Positions 11,163-23,422 of a DNA stretch of 64,000 nucleotides are shown here, piece by piece. Position numbers and translations under genes: made by a program. Origin of the DNA: Hsuehochloa calcarea (lineage: Eukaryota; Streptophyta; Magnoliopsida; Poales; Poaceae). Numbering within the stretch: position 1 is the stretch's first letter; each line of letters starts with the position of its first letter. The notes under the pieces are model-generated. The model was not told the origin of the DNA and searched no databases. It saw only the letters and a program-made list of their open reading frames with translations. The DNA lies in contig CM070603.1 in the NCBI GenBank assembly GCA_036346395.1, positions 54,232,868-54,296,867 of the forward strand, given 5' to 3'.

Positions 11163-13020
11163 TCCACGTAGGAAGCTAGGCCCAACGTCACTAAGGTCTC
11201 ATCGATGGGTTTTGTCCTCGTGCCAGAGAAAGAAGACACAGAAACAAGCGTACGCAAACCGCGACGTCGGTGGCGATCGACCAGCGACGAGGCCCGGGCC
11301 CAACCGGTAGCGCGCAGCCGCTCCGTGATCTGACCGTGCGTCGACCGGCCGTGGACCTGTGGAGTGCCGTGCGTGGATTTTGCCCCGGCGATTCGGGTTC
11401 GGTACGTGAACTTGCTTGGAGCCGGCGCAGTGCAGGTGGGCGTCGGTATCGTCGACGACGACCGCGCGCGGGAAGGTTAAGTGTTCAATCATTTTCCGCG
11501 GGAAGCGAAGCAAAGCAAAGCGAGAACGAGGACGGGATGGGCGGCATGCAGATCCTATGGATTCTGTGCTGTAGGGAGTCCAGCGGGTGGGGTTTGGACT
11601 AGAATTGCTAGATGCATATATATGCATCCACGCTGCGCTGCGGTTGGGGGAACATGTAACTTCACTTGTGATGCATAGCATATCTGACCGGCTTACAGAA
11701 AGAGTTTAGTACGTTTAGTAGTTCAGTAGCCAAGGATGTGAAGTCAACTGCCACAAAAAACGGGCAACTGAGCTCAACCACCGCCCTCCTTGGATCAAGC
11801 TACGCATGCAAGTCATGTGTACGGCCACGTTTCTAGCATGCAACTGTACGTCCACAATACAATACCCCGGCCCACTTGCATGAGATGGGTACACGACGTT
11901 GTGCAATCGGTACTTACATTTGAGTTGGTCAAATCGCAAAATGCACAGTAGAAAAACTTGGTAAAAAATCACGACTTTAGTTTTGTACCACCGAAAGTCC
12001 CTCGTACAGTTTAATACCACCCCAAAGAATGCACCCTTCAGTTATATCATATTCTGTCTTGCAACGCGATTTTCACGACCGAAAAAACTTCAAATGGAAA
12101 AACCACCATAACTACAAAATTATTGATCTCTTCGAGTAGTCCAATGTAGAGTCCTCATTAATTTAATATAGAGTTCTCACTTAAGAGATATGCGCACCGC
12201 AAATCAGACTGCACAAAGAATCAGAGTTCGCAACAGAGTTAACGTCCCAGGCACATTTAACAGCAACAAAGACGACATTTTCGTAATACCTCCACAAAGA
12301 TAAAGTTAAAATCCTCGGAGCTGTATAAACGGAAAAAAAAAGAAGAATAACTCAATTATTGTGAATAGGGTTTTCTGATGGTCTTAATTGGTAGTACATA
12401 AGATTTTTTCTGTGCGTTTCTAGAACAGTGCCCATCTCCCAGTTTAATTCCGCAAAGGGTACGTGCTGCTCCTGGCGAGAATTCCAACCGGCTGACGACA
12501 GTGCAGCGTGAACACAAAACAAGCGATCAAATTAAAACCACGTATCCCTCAAAAAAATAAAATAAAATCAAACCACGTAACTGTGGAGAATTAGTTATTC
12601 GCTTTAATTTGGGTCTGATCTCTGATGATCGATCGTCTCGGGCAATTTAATTAGCGGGGAATTGATGCTTCTTTGACTTAACCGGGCGGACAGATCGAAT
12701 GATCAATGGCGTCTCGAACGAGCGGATGACGCCTGCACTGTACGTGCCGGTCAATGCCGTTTCAGTACTACTACTTTGGCTCGCGTGATGATGCCATGGA
12801 GGGGAGGGCGCAAAAGTCAGCGTGCACGCCCGGTCGCTCGTTGACAAAAACATTTCCACCGATGTCACCGCGACCACGTAGCAACGACCCGGATTATTAT
12901 TAGCAACGATCCAGATTATTATTAACTATGGATTATTGGTAATCGAAGAGTATCTAATAATTTTTAATTAATTAAATTATTTATCTGCTGTTATTATTAT
13001 TATTATATATAGCAACAACG
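11163..13020. other. Intergenic, nothing recognised
   Basis: There is a GC-richer patch at about 11200-11560 and AT-rich sequence after it. Open frames here are short and without recognisable motifs, and no terminal repeats were found. Confidence 0.5.
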
Positions 13021-13685
13021 ATGTCCTTTATCGTTAATAAGGGAGAGGCTTAGCTGAGGGGTGGTAAGTCATTTGACGACCACTCTATATGGTCGTAAGA
13101 TTTTCTACAATCACATCATGATCGTAAGCCTTACTACAATCCTTTTATAGTCGTAAGTTTTACCACAACTAGGTCAACTACGATCATTCTATAGTTAATA
13201 AAGCCTACATAAATGTGGGTCCAATCGACTAGGAATACAACTTATGTGTTGTGTTTAATACACAACTTATGTGCTGTGTTTAATACACACATTAGTTAAT
13301 ATGTCTGTAATTCTCTAGAATAACTGCACGTGTTAAGCTTCTGTCTCTGACATAACAGTAAGGTGATGTGGGAGGATTAGTCTCTGACAATAACTGTCAC
13401 AAAATGTGTGCATTTCATCAAACGTTAAGACGTCTCTTGACAGAGGGAGAAAAGAAGTGAATCATTCAGAGACAAAGATCAATAGACAGAAATCATTAAG
13501 TCCTAGTTTTATTGATTTCTTTCATGTTGTAAAGTATAGTCAATACAACAACACAAGAATATAATTATTATTCTCTCAGAAGCAGGCACAAATTACATGT
13601 ATAAATTTCATGTATTTTTTTCTATATGGTCTAAAGTTCTCGATACTTATTCGTAAAATCGATTTATATCATCTACAGTGATAAC
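13021..13685 (+). mobile_element. Diverged relative of the palindrome-bearing LTR
   Basis: The segment repeats the layout of 9856-10587: an ATAAGGGAGA motif, then GTCGTAAG.../...TACAATC and GATCGTAAG... units (about 13070-13190), the phrase GTGGGTCCAATCGACTAGGAAT, and later a CTCTCAGAAGCAGGC segment. Arms no longer match well, so this is an older copy. Boundaries are uncertain. Confidence 0.5.
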
Positions 13686-16600
13686 TATAGCTGGATTAAT
13701 GCTAAGCGAGCTACTCGTGGCGATGCACATATCTCTAGTTTCTTCAACGATCTGCACGAGATTTCTCTAGTTTCTTCGCGCCGAAGGCGAAGCATGTGGT
13801 GTGCGTACGTACCATCACGTTCGTGCACGATTTGTACGGTCTCGTGCGCTCTACTCCAAGGTGTAGTTACTCCCATCTTTATTATACCATCTAAAAAAAC
13901 TTGAGATACTTTTTTACTACTTTGGGTGTCCTTATATACTAATTATAAGATACTTCAATGCAAACCATACAAAAAATTTACAAGAAAGTTCATAGTTTTT
14001 AGCATATTTTATAAATACCTTCAGATTCAAGATCAAAAAAGAGTATGTCTAAAAAATTATACATACCACCCCTTGAAAAAGTGTAAATACCACCTAGGTG
14101 ATCTTATATACTCATATATTACACATACATACTCTCGATTGCGTAAAATACTCTATACGTAGCGCTAGTGCTTCTCCAGTTGTCCAGTGTTTCCTCCGTT
14201 GAATTAGTCCAAGCAAAATCAACGCGTTGTATACGGAAGCAAGCTGCTGGAAATTAAAAGCTGGCATCTGGCATTGGCACTCTCTCAACCTGATACGTAC
14301 GTGTAGAAAACTCGAGATTTGGCAGCATCAAGATTTTTCACTTCAGAACAGCCCGATAAGCATGTGCATGTGGTGTGTTCGAGTTCTAGGACCGGCTTGG
14401 GTGTCTTTAGCGAGAATGCCATATCTCTTGGGCATATTTTTTTTTGAAAAAGGATTTTTCGTTTCAAAAAAAGAAAAATGATTTTTCACTTGGAAGACAC
14501 AAACTTTCCGTTGTTTTCAAGTACATGTATGATGCATCTAATATAAAACCACCTAGAATAATAAAAGCTACGATAGATATGCATGGCTAAAAGCCCTTAA
14601 ATATGCTAGAAATTCTCAGAAAAAAAAAACATATGGCCCCTGATTTGGTGCACCCCTAATTACAACTTATCTATAACCTTTAGATTAATATGTGACATAT
14701 GCATCATATTTATATAACTAATAGTTTAGCACGCTAGCCTACAATTGCACACGTACGGCCGAAAAATATAGTTATACACGTACACTCCACTCTAGATCGT
14801 TGTGGAGGTGGATTATTGCCTATTTGATCATGGAAACTAACTCGTACAAAATTTCCTCCCGTGTACGATGTTGATTCAAACTATGATTCTGAGTTTTTGA
14901 CGGCTTGAATAGGAGTAGTTGGCACGACGTACAGCGTGTAGAGAGAGGAATTAATGCACTCCCTTTCATAGCTTGGCTTGGCTTGGTTTGTTTATTTGAA
15001 GGTTAGGTATAATTCTGGAGTCTGCATGCATGCACTCTGCTGTGAAGCACAGCATGCACCTTCCAATCGCCTGTGGAAGGAAGAAGGAGGGGAAGGTCAG
15101 AGCAAGTGTATAGTTGCCCCACGTTGTACGGTTAGAAGAAGAAGAAGAAAAAAATGGAAGCATCGATCGCCCCTCGGAACGCCAGTACGCCACCCCCTGA
15201 TTGGTGGATCTGGTCTTCATGCAGTCACCTGAACGTGACTCCTCCCAGCTCGATCGTACGTGTCCCCGTTGATTCAGTAATGGACTTAATTAGACTAAGC
15301 TAATCATCTAGGTTAGCAGATAACATGGGCAGCACACCAGTCTCTTTCTCTTAATTTCTCTTGTCAGGATAAGAAACGGCCGGGTTAAACATGTAGATGT
15401 AGCTACCAATAGAATACAAGGCACGTATCTGACTAGCTTGAAATTAAACTCGTAATAACCCCCCCGGGTCTCTTTTTTTTTGGGAGGGGAGGGGGGGGGG
15501 TGGTGTCTTAATTTGACCTGCAATACCAGCCAAAAGGAAAGTCTTGTTGCTCTTATCAGGTAGGAACTCGAGCAGTTGAAGATGTCAAGAAATTACCGTA
15601 AGTTAGCGTCAGCTGATTAGAATTATTCGGAGTCTTAATCACTCGGGACCTGGGGCATCACATGATTAGACGGAGCGATCGATATATACGCTGGGCGTGC
15701 AACGGTGGTGGATGCTCCGCACATCTTCCACAGCTGATTTCTTGGACCGGCGCAGACGATTGAACCCGCCTAAGACCAGGGAAGCACCGTGTCTACTCAA
15801 CCACCTCTCAGTCCCTCTTTATCTTCAGCCATGCACCATCACTCCTCCCTACCTATCGAAATTAACTATTAGGAGCACCTAATCGGAGAGAGAGAGAGAG
15901 GGAGGGAAAAAAACCCCAGGTGTTAATTAGAGCCTGTATTGTTTGCGGTACTCAATTCACACAACTAGTTTAGTGACTCTTTAGGGCGGGTATGATGCAT
16001 GAACTCTCTTGTCTTCTTCTTGTCTTCTTTTCTCTCCCATCCTCTTGCAAAGGAAAAGGCTAGCTAGGGAGTGTTGAAACAGCTCCAAAAGAACTACTCA
16101 TGCAGCTCTCTTTCTATATTCTGTTTTGGGCCAACAGAAAAGCGGTTACTTTATAGAAAGGAATCCCTACCAGGTCTATCCTCCCAAGTCCCAAGTCCCA
16201 AGTCCCAAGAGGAGGGGGAAAAAAAGGAGCATCCTTTATTTGACCAATATAAATTCGCATGCGGTGGCGCAAATATTTTGCTTCTACTAAACCTCCATCA
16301 TAGTTTTTTTTTAAAAAAAAATAAAAAAAAAATGCACGCATACAAATATATAATAGCATGAAAGGGAAATATCTACTTGAAATAGAAGATTTCAGAAGGC
16401 AAGAGGGCGAAGAGCGGAGACGGCATTGACTGAGATTTGATTATCTGAACGTGTGATGCGCGCGGGCACTTTTGGTCCTTGCAACCACGTGGTCGCGCGA
16501 GATGCCAACCAATCCATCACCAAGCGACAAGGAGCGAGGAATATTGGAGAAGACGACGACGACGACAGAGTCATAGAATCGATCGGTCGATGGCCAGCTC

Positions 16601-16850
16601 TATACTGTATTTATAGGTGATGTCTACGACTGTTTCAGGACGGAGATGCTTCCAGAAGAAAATAATTTCGTGTTGATCCAGGCCTCCTGACTGGTGCGAT
16701 GGTCTTTCTTCTTAGAGAAGGTGAGCAGCTTTGGACCACCTCTTCCTGTACCACGCGCCAGCTGTCGCACTGTTGGCAGTTACAATCCAGCTGTAGCCGA
16801 CTGACTCTCTCTCCATGTGTTCTATCGCGATTTTCGCCTAGTAAATTCAG
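13686..16850. other. Intergenic, AT-rich, nothing recognised apart from simple repeats
   Basis: I see only simple repeats (a GA tract at about 15886-15902, poly-A and poly-T runs near 14435-14480 and 16305-16332). Short open frames have no motif support. Confidence 0.5.
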
Positions 16851-17690
16851 CTCCCATGATTACCTCTTAGGCAAATTTAGAATAGTAAAAATGATTCAAG
16901 AATACAATAACAGATTGAACACAGATATACGAGCGAACTTCTGATTTCTCTTTATTACTCTTCTAAAACTGTAGTACAATAGTTGTGATCTCCTTTTTTA
17001 TATCGGCTACTAGATAGATGAGGAGTCAACCTTGGTCCATGACTTCCGGTATGAGCCCCGTTTATTAACACTCTCCCTTGGATACTCATCCGTCATGTTC
17101 ATGTCTCATCAAAACTCCATAAAAACCAAATGACGAAATTTTAGGAGAAAGAGTACATGATACACATTCTGTTGTGCTGCACAAATTGCCTAATTAAAAA
17201 CCTTAGTTGAGAAACTTCAGTAAGACTCGTCAAGGAAAAAGGAGTATAATCCACCCAATTTCATTTAATATCTTTGATTTATTCTTTGTGTACTCGATCT
17301 TCATGATCAAATTTTAATAAATAGTTCGTGAAGATTCTTCTCTTTAATTCTGCACTTCTCTAAGTCTTATCATTCCAATTTCACGTATGCATATTTCAAA
17401 AACTAGATGATGGAAGTAACTTAGTGAACAAATCTGCAAGATTTTCACGTGACTTAGTATACAGTACTTTAATTTCGCACATCTTTTACAATTCATGATC
17501 ATAGAAGAACTTGGGGTTAATATGCTTAGTGAGAGGACTATTCACATAACCCATCTGCACTTGTGCAACACAAGTTGTATTATCTTTATAGATAATAGTT
17601 GTCGGACCTGGATTTTCTAATTCCGGATCCTCTGTGAATAATACTGTGCTACTCCCTAGATCAGTAGGTAGCACTCACAGGCTCATTGCG
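16850..17690 (-). mobile_element. Ty1-copia retrotransposon 3' end (RNase H tail plus 3' LTR)
   Basis: On the minus strand 17674-17390 encodes a copia RNase H tail: IIYKDNTTCVAQVQMGY, then TKHINPKFFYDHEL, an in-frame stop, then KVLYTKSRENLADLFTKLLP. A purine tract AAGGGAGAG then leads into TGTTAATAAACGGGGC, which starts an LTR at about 17070 and runs down to about 16850. TATAAAAAAGG at about 17005 would be its TATA box. The rest of the element is missing, so this is a truncated relic. Confidence 0.75.
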
Positions 17691-17985
17691 AAATCATTTC
17701 ATACATGGCTTAAAACCATACCATTCATTAATTTAACACATCAGAGTTTACATAGACCGCATTGGGTCAAGTCTTACAATAAAGGCCGAACAAGCTAAAT
17801 GATTACGTTACAATAAAGGGTTGAGCCTAGTTGATTTAGGTTTTTATTGTGCAAAACTAATTGTTATTATCTTCCACATTGTATATTGATTTTTTTTCCA
17901 AAGAGATTTTAAAAACCGTCTATTAATCCCCCTCTAGTCGGCCTCCTTGATCTTACAGATGTTAGCCGAGACCTTCAAACGCTGA

Positions 17986-18321
17986 AAATATTACGTACCT
18001 GACTCTATTGAAGAGGTACTAAAAGAGCCCAGGGAAGTAGGGTGGTGGTGGAGGACCTCCGAACAGGAAGGCGAGTACGACCGGGCCGAGCGTGCGATAG
18101 ACAAGGGGAAGGCTCCTGCTAGTGAGATTGACGTCCGTCCTAGCGCTCCGTGTCGCTTGGGTGCATTCTGGATGGAGGATGTGAGTTATGTTCAATTTGC
18201 ATCCCGATTTTTAATTTGGCTATATGTTGTGCTATTCTAACATCATTCAATCATCCCGTCCGTCTCGCAGAGCATGACTGACTTCGAGACTGGCCGCCGC
18301 TGTGAACAGTCCAGAGACAAG
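17986..18321 (+). pseudogene. Unrecognised two-exon coding segment, interrupted by a CACTA element
   Basis: An open frame at 17986-18180 (65 codons, containing VPDSIEEVLKEPREVGWWW and RAIDKGKAPASEIDV) ends at a good donor (GAGGAT|GTGAGT). A 90-bp intron with a pyrimidine-rich end (CGTCTCGCAG) leads in the same phase to 18271-18321, SMTDFETGRRCEQSRDK. The frame resumes after the CACTA insertion at 22721-22750 with GKRPMGRWD and a TGA stop. The upstream part is closed by a TGA at 17983-17985, so a further exon or decay must precede it. I do not recognise the protein; it could be a host gene or another transposon's gene. Confidence 0.5.
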
Positions 18322-20173
18322 CACTACTAGAAAACGGACAAATCCTGACGGTTGCGAATTTTCTTGACGGGCCCGCATCGCCGTCAAGATATATTATTCG
18401 ATCACGGAATATTATCCTCGGAAAATTTGAATTTTCTTGACGGTTATAATAGAACCGTCAGCAAAATTCATTAACCTGACGGTTTGAACCGTCGAGTTAA
18501 TGATTTTCGCCCCACGTGGGAAAAATGCCGCGCGCTCTCCACGCCGAAATCCCTCGGTCCACGGGTATAGTGAAAATTTGAATTTTCTTGACGGTTTTAT
18601 TATAACTGTCAAGAAATACATTAACCTCACTGTTTGAACCGTAAGGTTAATGATTTTCATCAAAAAATTCACACGCACGCCTCTCGTGAAATCCCTCGGT
18701 CCCCATGCGTCCATTCCCCCTCTCTCTCTCTCATTCTCTCTCCTATCTTTCCCTCTCTCTCCCCTTATCCCTTCTACGACACTCTCCCGCACACTCCTTT
18801 CTCTCTTCTCTGCCTCTATCTCTCGCTCTCTCTCCGCACACTCATTGCCGCCTCCTTCCAGTCGGCCCACGCCTCCGTCTTCCTCTCGGCTCCCGCGCCC
18901 CGCTCTCTCTCTCTCGGTTCCTCTGCCGCCTCCTCTTCACCGGCGGCCAGTAGGCCCGCCGCCGCCGCTCCGGCCTTACCTCCCTCCAGGCTCTGCGTCG
19001 GCTCCGCCGCTCGGCCGGCCTTCGCCCGGCCGCCAAGGCCTTCTGGCTCCTCCCTCGGCTCCTTGGCCCGGCTCATTGCTCTCCCCCTCGGCGCCCTGCG
19101 CCTCGGTCCTCGCCGCCTCCTCCACCGGCGGCCGGAGGCTGCCGCCGCCTCCTCCTCTTGACCTCCCTTCGCTCGGTCCTGCGGCTCGGTTCGACCTCTC
19201 CTTCCCTCACCCCGATCCGTAAGCCCGCCCGGCCGGCTCGGCCTCCCGCCCACCGCCCCCTGCTCCCTAGATCCGCCCGGCCCGGCCTCGGTCTCTGCAC
19301 TCGGTCCTCTCCCTCGGCTCGACTCACCCCGGCCCGACCTATTACAGATTAGGTTCCCGTTCCATTTTGATTTGATTATGTTGATTTTTTTGTAGATCCG
19401 CCGATTCTAGTACTAATGCTAGATTGTGGTTTATGAATGCATGCTTATGGGGAATGATTGGAGGTGGTGGATCTTGGCTCGGTTTGCCACTTAAGGTGGG
19501 GGAACATGCAGGCTTTGGTTGCTAGTGAGGCAAGTTCTCATCCGATCTCCTCTACTCCTACTAGTGTTCTGTCTTTGAGATGAACCGATAGCTACAGATT
19601 TTCTATTGGGGTCCGTGATATGTGTGAATGATTTGCAAGTGTGCAATGCCCTCTTGATGGGTCTTGGGTTACCTCTCGATGAATCTGGTTGGGAGAAGAG
19701 GGTGGCGATCTGGTCTTGGTGGTGTTCCCCTCTTCTTACCTCCCGACTCCTGGTGTTCCTCTCTTTGGTGCTCCTGGCTTCTTCCTCCTCTTGCTCCCTT
19801 CTTCTGATGATCGGCCACCGTGAGGGGGATGAATCTGGGCGGCCTTTCTTGGCTTTGTGCGGGGGAAAGCACCGAATGGGTGCTTTGGCTAGGGAAGCGG
19901 ACCGGGATGAATTCGGTCATTGGTTGTTGGATTCTTTGAATGGGGATGGTGTGTTGCTCTGCGGGGAGGAGGGATTATGGAAAATGCAGTGCTGGGAAGA
20001 AGCATCCAGTTACCTTATATCCTGGCTGTGCATTCCCCTTTTTACCATGCTCCTATTCATTTTCATTTTTACCATGATCCATATTCTTGCATCATGTGAA
20101 GTGTGGAGCTTAAATGGGGGAGGTGCATGGTCAAGTTGTGCCATTCTCTAATTGGGTTCCCCTCGCCGCTGCC

Positions 20174-20330
20174 GTTTGGGCAACAATTCAGGTAGTTGTT
20201 TCTGCCATGGTGTTCAGATGAACTAATTTATAGGTAGTCATAATGTATTGCAAGTTTGGGCAACAATTCAGGTAGTTGTTTCTGCCATGGTGTTCAGATG
20301 AACTAATTTATAGGTAGTCATAATGTATTG
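20174..20330. repeat. Tandem duplication, 77 bp at 80-bp spacing
   Basis: GTTTGGGCAACAATTCAGG... at 20174-20250 is repeated exactly at 20254-20330. It lies within the CACTA element's intron-like DNA. Confidence 0.9.
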
Positions 20331-20414
20331 TTTATAAGTAGTGCAACATTTTATCCCTGTCACTATAGTTTGTTTTGTCTATTTAGTTCATACCATGTCG
20401 TATTATTTTTGCAG

Positions 20415-20529
20415 TATGGGAGGTTTATAAGGATGATAGCCGTAGAAGATTTCAAGAAAATATAGAAGCATCTTACACTGATTTTGTAGAGACGTTTAAA
20501 GAATTGAAAACCAAAACTGATAGGAAGTT
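20415..20529 (+). pseudogene. Exon-like coding segment inside the CACTA element
   Basis: Follows a good acceptor (TATTTTTGCAG). The open frame reads WEVYKDDSRRRFQENIEASY and then FVETFKELKTKTDR. The composition is charged, helical and coding-like. The family was not recognised. It is one of three such segments in the same orientation within the element. Confidence 0.4.
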
Positions 20530-20811
20530 CTCTCTAATTTGTTTTTCTTCTTGTGTTGCTATTCTTATTTCAGTACTACTAATACTTCACTTTTATATCA
20601 CAAGGATAAAATAGAACTACAGGAATTCTGGCTTGGTTCTTGTCCACCTTACCTTGGGAGATCAGGGCTCCTCCATCGTAAGCTCATAGCCAAATATAGC
20701 TCCTGTTTATACATTTGCCAAATGACATGTTCCTTTCTTATGCTTAACTGTAGAACATATTTATGCAGGATTACTTTGTTGAGGAAACCTCAAGTGAAAT
20801 GGATTTAATAG

Positions 20812-20998
20812 GACTCTTTCCTTCGGCTTGATATTAATCAAGGGAATGCAATCTTGAATGATGTCCACATGCACTCTTTGTTTATTCCGACCGCCCAAAT
20901 GGTGGCGGTAAATCCAAATGTTGCGATCGATCTGTCTTCTGCGTTGCTTGGAATAAGTGGCTTTGATGGTGCTAATTGCTTGTTGTCATCCCCATTTT
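20812..20998 (+). pseudogene. Exon-like coding segment inside the CACTA element
   Basis: Begins after an ATAG acceptor and encodes about 62 residues including LRLDINQGNAILNDVHMHSL and AVNPNVAIDLSSALLGISGF. It is closed by a TGA at 20998. It is coding-like in composition and the family was not recognised. Confidence 0.4.
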
Positions 20999-21721
20999 GA
21001 TTCCATTATGTTGCATATGAAATCCTATGATAGCCCAGTTGATGGGAAAAGTTCGTTTCAGGTGCCAGTTTTTGTAGCTTTACATATTTCTTTTCATATA
21101 ATTTGTAGTTCTATATTATCAGATAACACAAGTGCTTATACCATTATATCTTGTTAGTTTCTTTTCACGATGGAATTTGACTGCTAAAAGTTCATTGATT
21201 GATGTTATTGCTATTGTAAAATAATCATCCTAGTTATTTTGATGTTTAACTTCCCCCGGTAAGTAGCACATGACAAAATTGACATGCTGGAAACTATGCA
21301 TGATTTTACTTAATTTGTAAATGTATGAGATCTCGCAGAACACAGCCCTCATTAAGCTGTGGCCGCAAGTTCAAATCTGCGTAATTATATAATGGTTTGG
21401 ACAATCAAATCCTTCCAACCAACTTGCTTTTTCCACCAAATTTGGTGTATTATAGTTCACCAAGCATGTTAATTAGATCATGTTACATATGTGATGTTTC
21501 ACTAGGTTTTTTTCATGTTCGACTTCAGTATGAATTTAGTTGAGGTACTAGACCCATTTGGTTCCCTCTGTTCATATAATAGACTTTTTATTTCTTAATT
21601 CGGAAAATGTGTTTTCTTATTTACTTCTACAATAAACTTTATAATGTACATGGCAAATATTTTGTTTTGACTATCTGTTCTTTTGATTGAAATGTTAAGA
21701 GATACGATCTTTAGTCACCGA

Positions 21722-21900
21722 GAGCTCTTGCCGAGTCTAGTTCGATTGATGAAATATGTAGGGGCACGAAGCGCAAAAGGAACTCAGATAGTGGTAGCAT
21801 TATTGAAAGACTTGATTATGTTGGTCGCCTAGGCATCATATCAACTCACTGCTTGGCCGCTATATCGTTCACTCCTATATATAGTTTGTCTTGTGTGCTT
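21722..21900 (+). pseudogene. Exon-like segment with a basic nuclear-localisation-like motif, inside the CACTA element
   Basis: The open frame contains ALAESSSSIDEICRGTKRKR, then NSDSGSIIERLDYVGRLGII. GTKRKRNSD resembles a nuclear localisation signal. It is probably the last exon of the same gene-like unit. The product is unknown. Confidence 0.35.
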
Positions 21901-22152
21901 GCCTCTCTCTGAAGGCATAGTTCATGATCTTTGATGATTTGCTAGCTCTTCCGAATAGTTGAACATGGTATTCTTTGTACTTTTAGATGGACTTATATTA
22001 CTTGTATGTGACATTAGTCCTTTAGGTGTATTGTGGTAATCTTGGACTTTTAGATGTCTTTTGTGTGGATTACGATGTTGCTTTCTGCAAGTGAACCTTA
22101 TGGATGGTATTTGGCTTGAAATGATTAGTTTGAACTTCTTATTTGTGTATGG

Positions 22153-22294
22153 AGGCATGGATGTGTATTGTGATGATGTATGGATGTGTATTGTGGATTA
22201 TATATGATGCATGGATGTGTATTGTGGATATATGATGCATGGATGTGTATTGTGGATATATGATGCATGGATGTGTATTGTGGATTTATGATGC
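22153..22294. repeat. Minisatellite, about 30-bp unit GATGCATGGATGTGTATTGTGGATATAT-type
   Basis: Four to five tandem copies of a unit containing CATGGATGTGTATTGTGGAT lie directly before the right subterminal repeats of the CACTA element. Confidence 0.85.
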
Positions 22295-23422
22295 ATCTAT
22301 ATGAAAATGTGATCAATTGAGAATTTACATTGGTGAAATCGAATTACATTTTCTTGACGGTTCTAAAAACCATCAAGTTTAATTTTGCTGACGGTTCTGA
22401 AACCGTCAAGTTTAATTTTGCTGACGGTTCTTACTTGTCAGCAAAATTCATTTTCTTGACGGTTTTTCGAACCGTCAAGTTTAATTTTCTTGACGGTTAT
22501 TACCCGTCAGCAAAATTCATTTTCTTGACGGTTTGCAAAAACCGTCAGCAAAATTCATTTTCTTGACGGTTAACCGTCAGACAAATTGGACATCCCTGAC
22601 CACCTAGCCCTGAGGGTATTTTCCTGACGGTTAACCGTCAGGAAAATTAAACCTGACAGTTTTTTCTATTTTACTGACGGTTTTAAACCGTGAGGAAATA
22701 TCTGTTTTGTGGTAGTGAAGGGGAAGAGACCGATGGGGCGCTGGGACTGATCGATTTCGTTTCAACCACCTTTTTTTCTTAATTTTTAAAAGGCGCACAT
22801 GTATCGTAGATGTATTTGGTTTGTTGATTCGTTGCTCGTAGTTTAATAAACAAATTTATTTAAAAAAAACGTTACCGCTAGAATGTACCGCGAGACTCCG
22901 AACAGTGTGTGTGTGAAGATAATTTATACAGTGTGCATGTTTGTTTGGGCAGGAAGTTCTTCCTGAGCCCAACCAGAAGAATCAGCCCGCCTGCTGTGCG
23001 TAAGAACTAGTTTGGGCTCAAAAGGAGGGATTTGGAACACTTTCTGACCTACCTCAACAACTTTTGCAGCCCAAATGGAGAACTCCAATTTTAAGCTCTG
23101 TTTAGATGAGGGGGGGTTTGGCGAAATTTAGTTTCAAATATTTTATGCTAAGGGATGTCTTGTTGTAATATGGCGGCAGATAGTGATCCCTGGAACTGAA
23201 ACGTTCCCAGTGACGTCCATTGTCACCGGTACATTTTGGCAGCGGATAGAAGCAGATTGATCATGGTCACGATTCACGCCACGATTTAGCCAACACCAAA
23301 TGTTAATTAACTAAAACATGCACGAGCTCATGCCACGATTCATACTCCCTACGTCTATAGACAAGAAACCGCTGTAATTAACCTCCACGAGGACGTGTCG
23401 CAACCAAATGTTTAACGTATGA

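Larger units (their letters stand above)
18322..22717 (+). mobile_element. 4.4-kb CACTA transposon carrying gene-like exons
   Basis: The left end is CACTACTAGAAAACGG, and the right end on the minus strand is CACTACCACAAAACAG. The 3-bp target duplication AAG is present on both sides (18319-18321 and 22718-22720). Subterminal arrays of TGACGGTT/AACCGTCA occupy 18345-18650 and 22350-22700. No transposase was recognised, so the element is probably non-autonomous. The interior looks like a transcribed gene: a CT-rich leader (18719-18850), a GC-rich stretch to 19350, then AT-rich intron-like DNA with at least three exon-like open segments on the plus strand. Confidence 0.88.

Noticed and set aside
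11199..11681. 160-codon minus-strand frame and 110-codon plus-strand frame in a GC-richer patch
   Set aside because: Mutually overlapping and without recognisable domains. Kept as intergenic.
18634..19253. Long overlapping Ser/Pro/Leu- and Arg-rich frames on both strands in the CACTA element
   Set aside because: They are by-products of CT-rich and GC-rich sequence, open in several frames at once, and look like a leader or first-exon composition rather than a defined protein.
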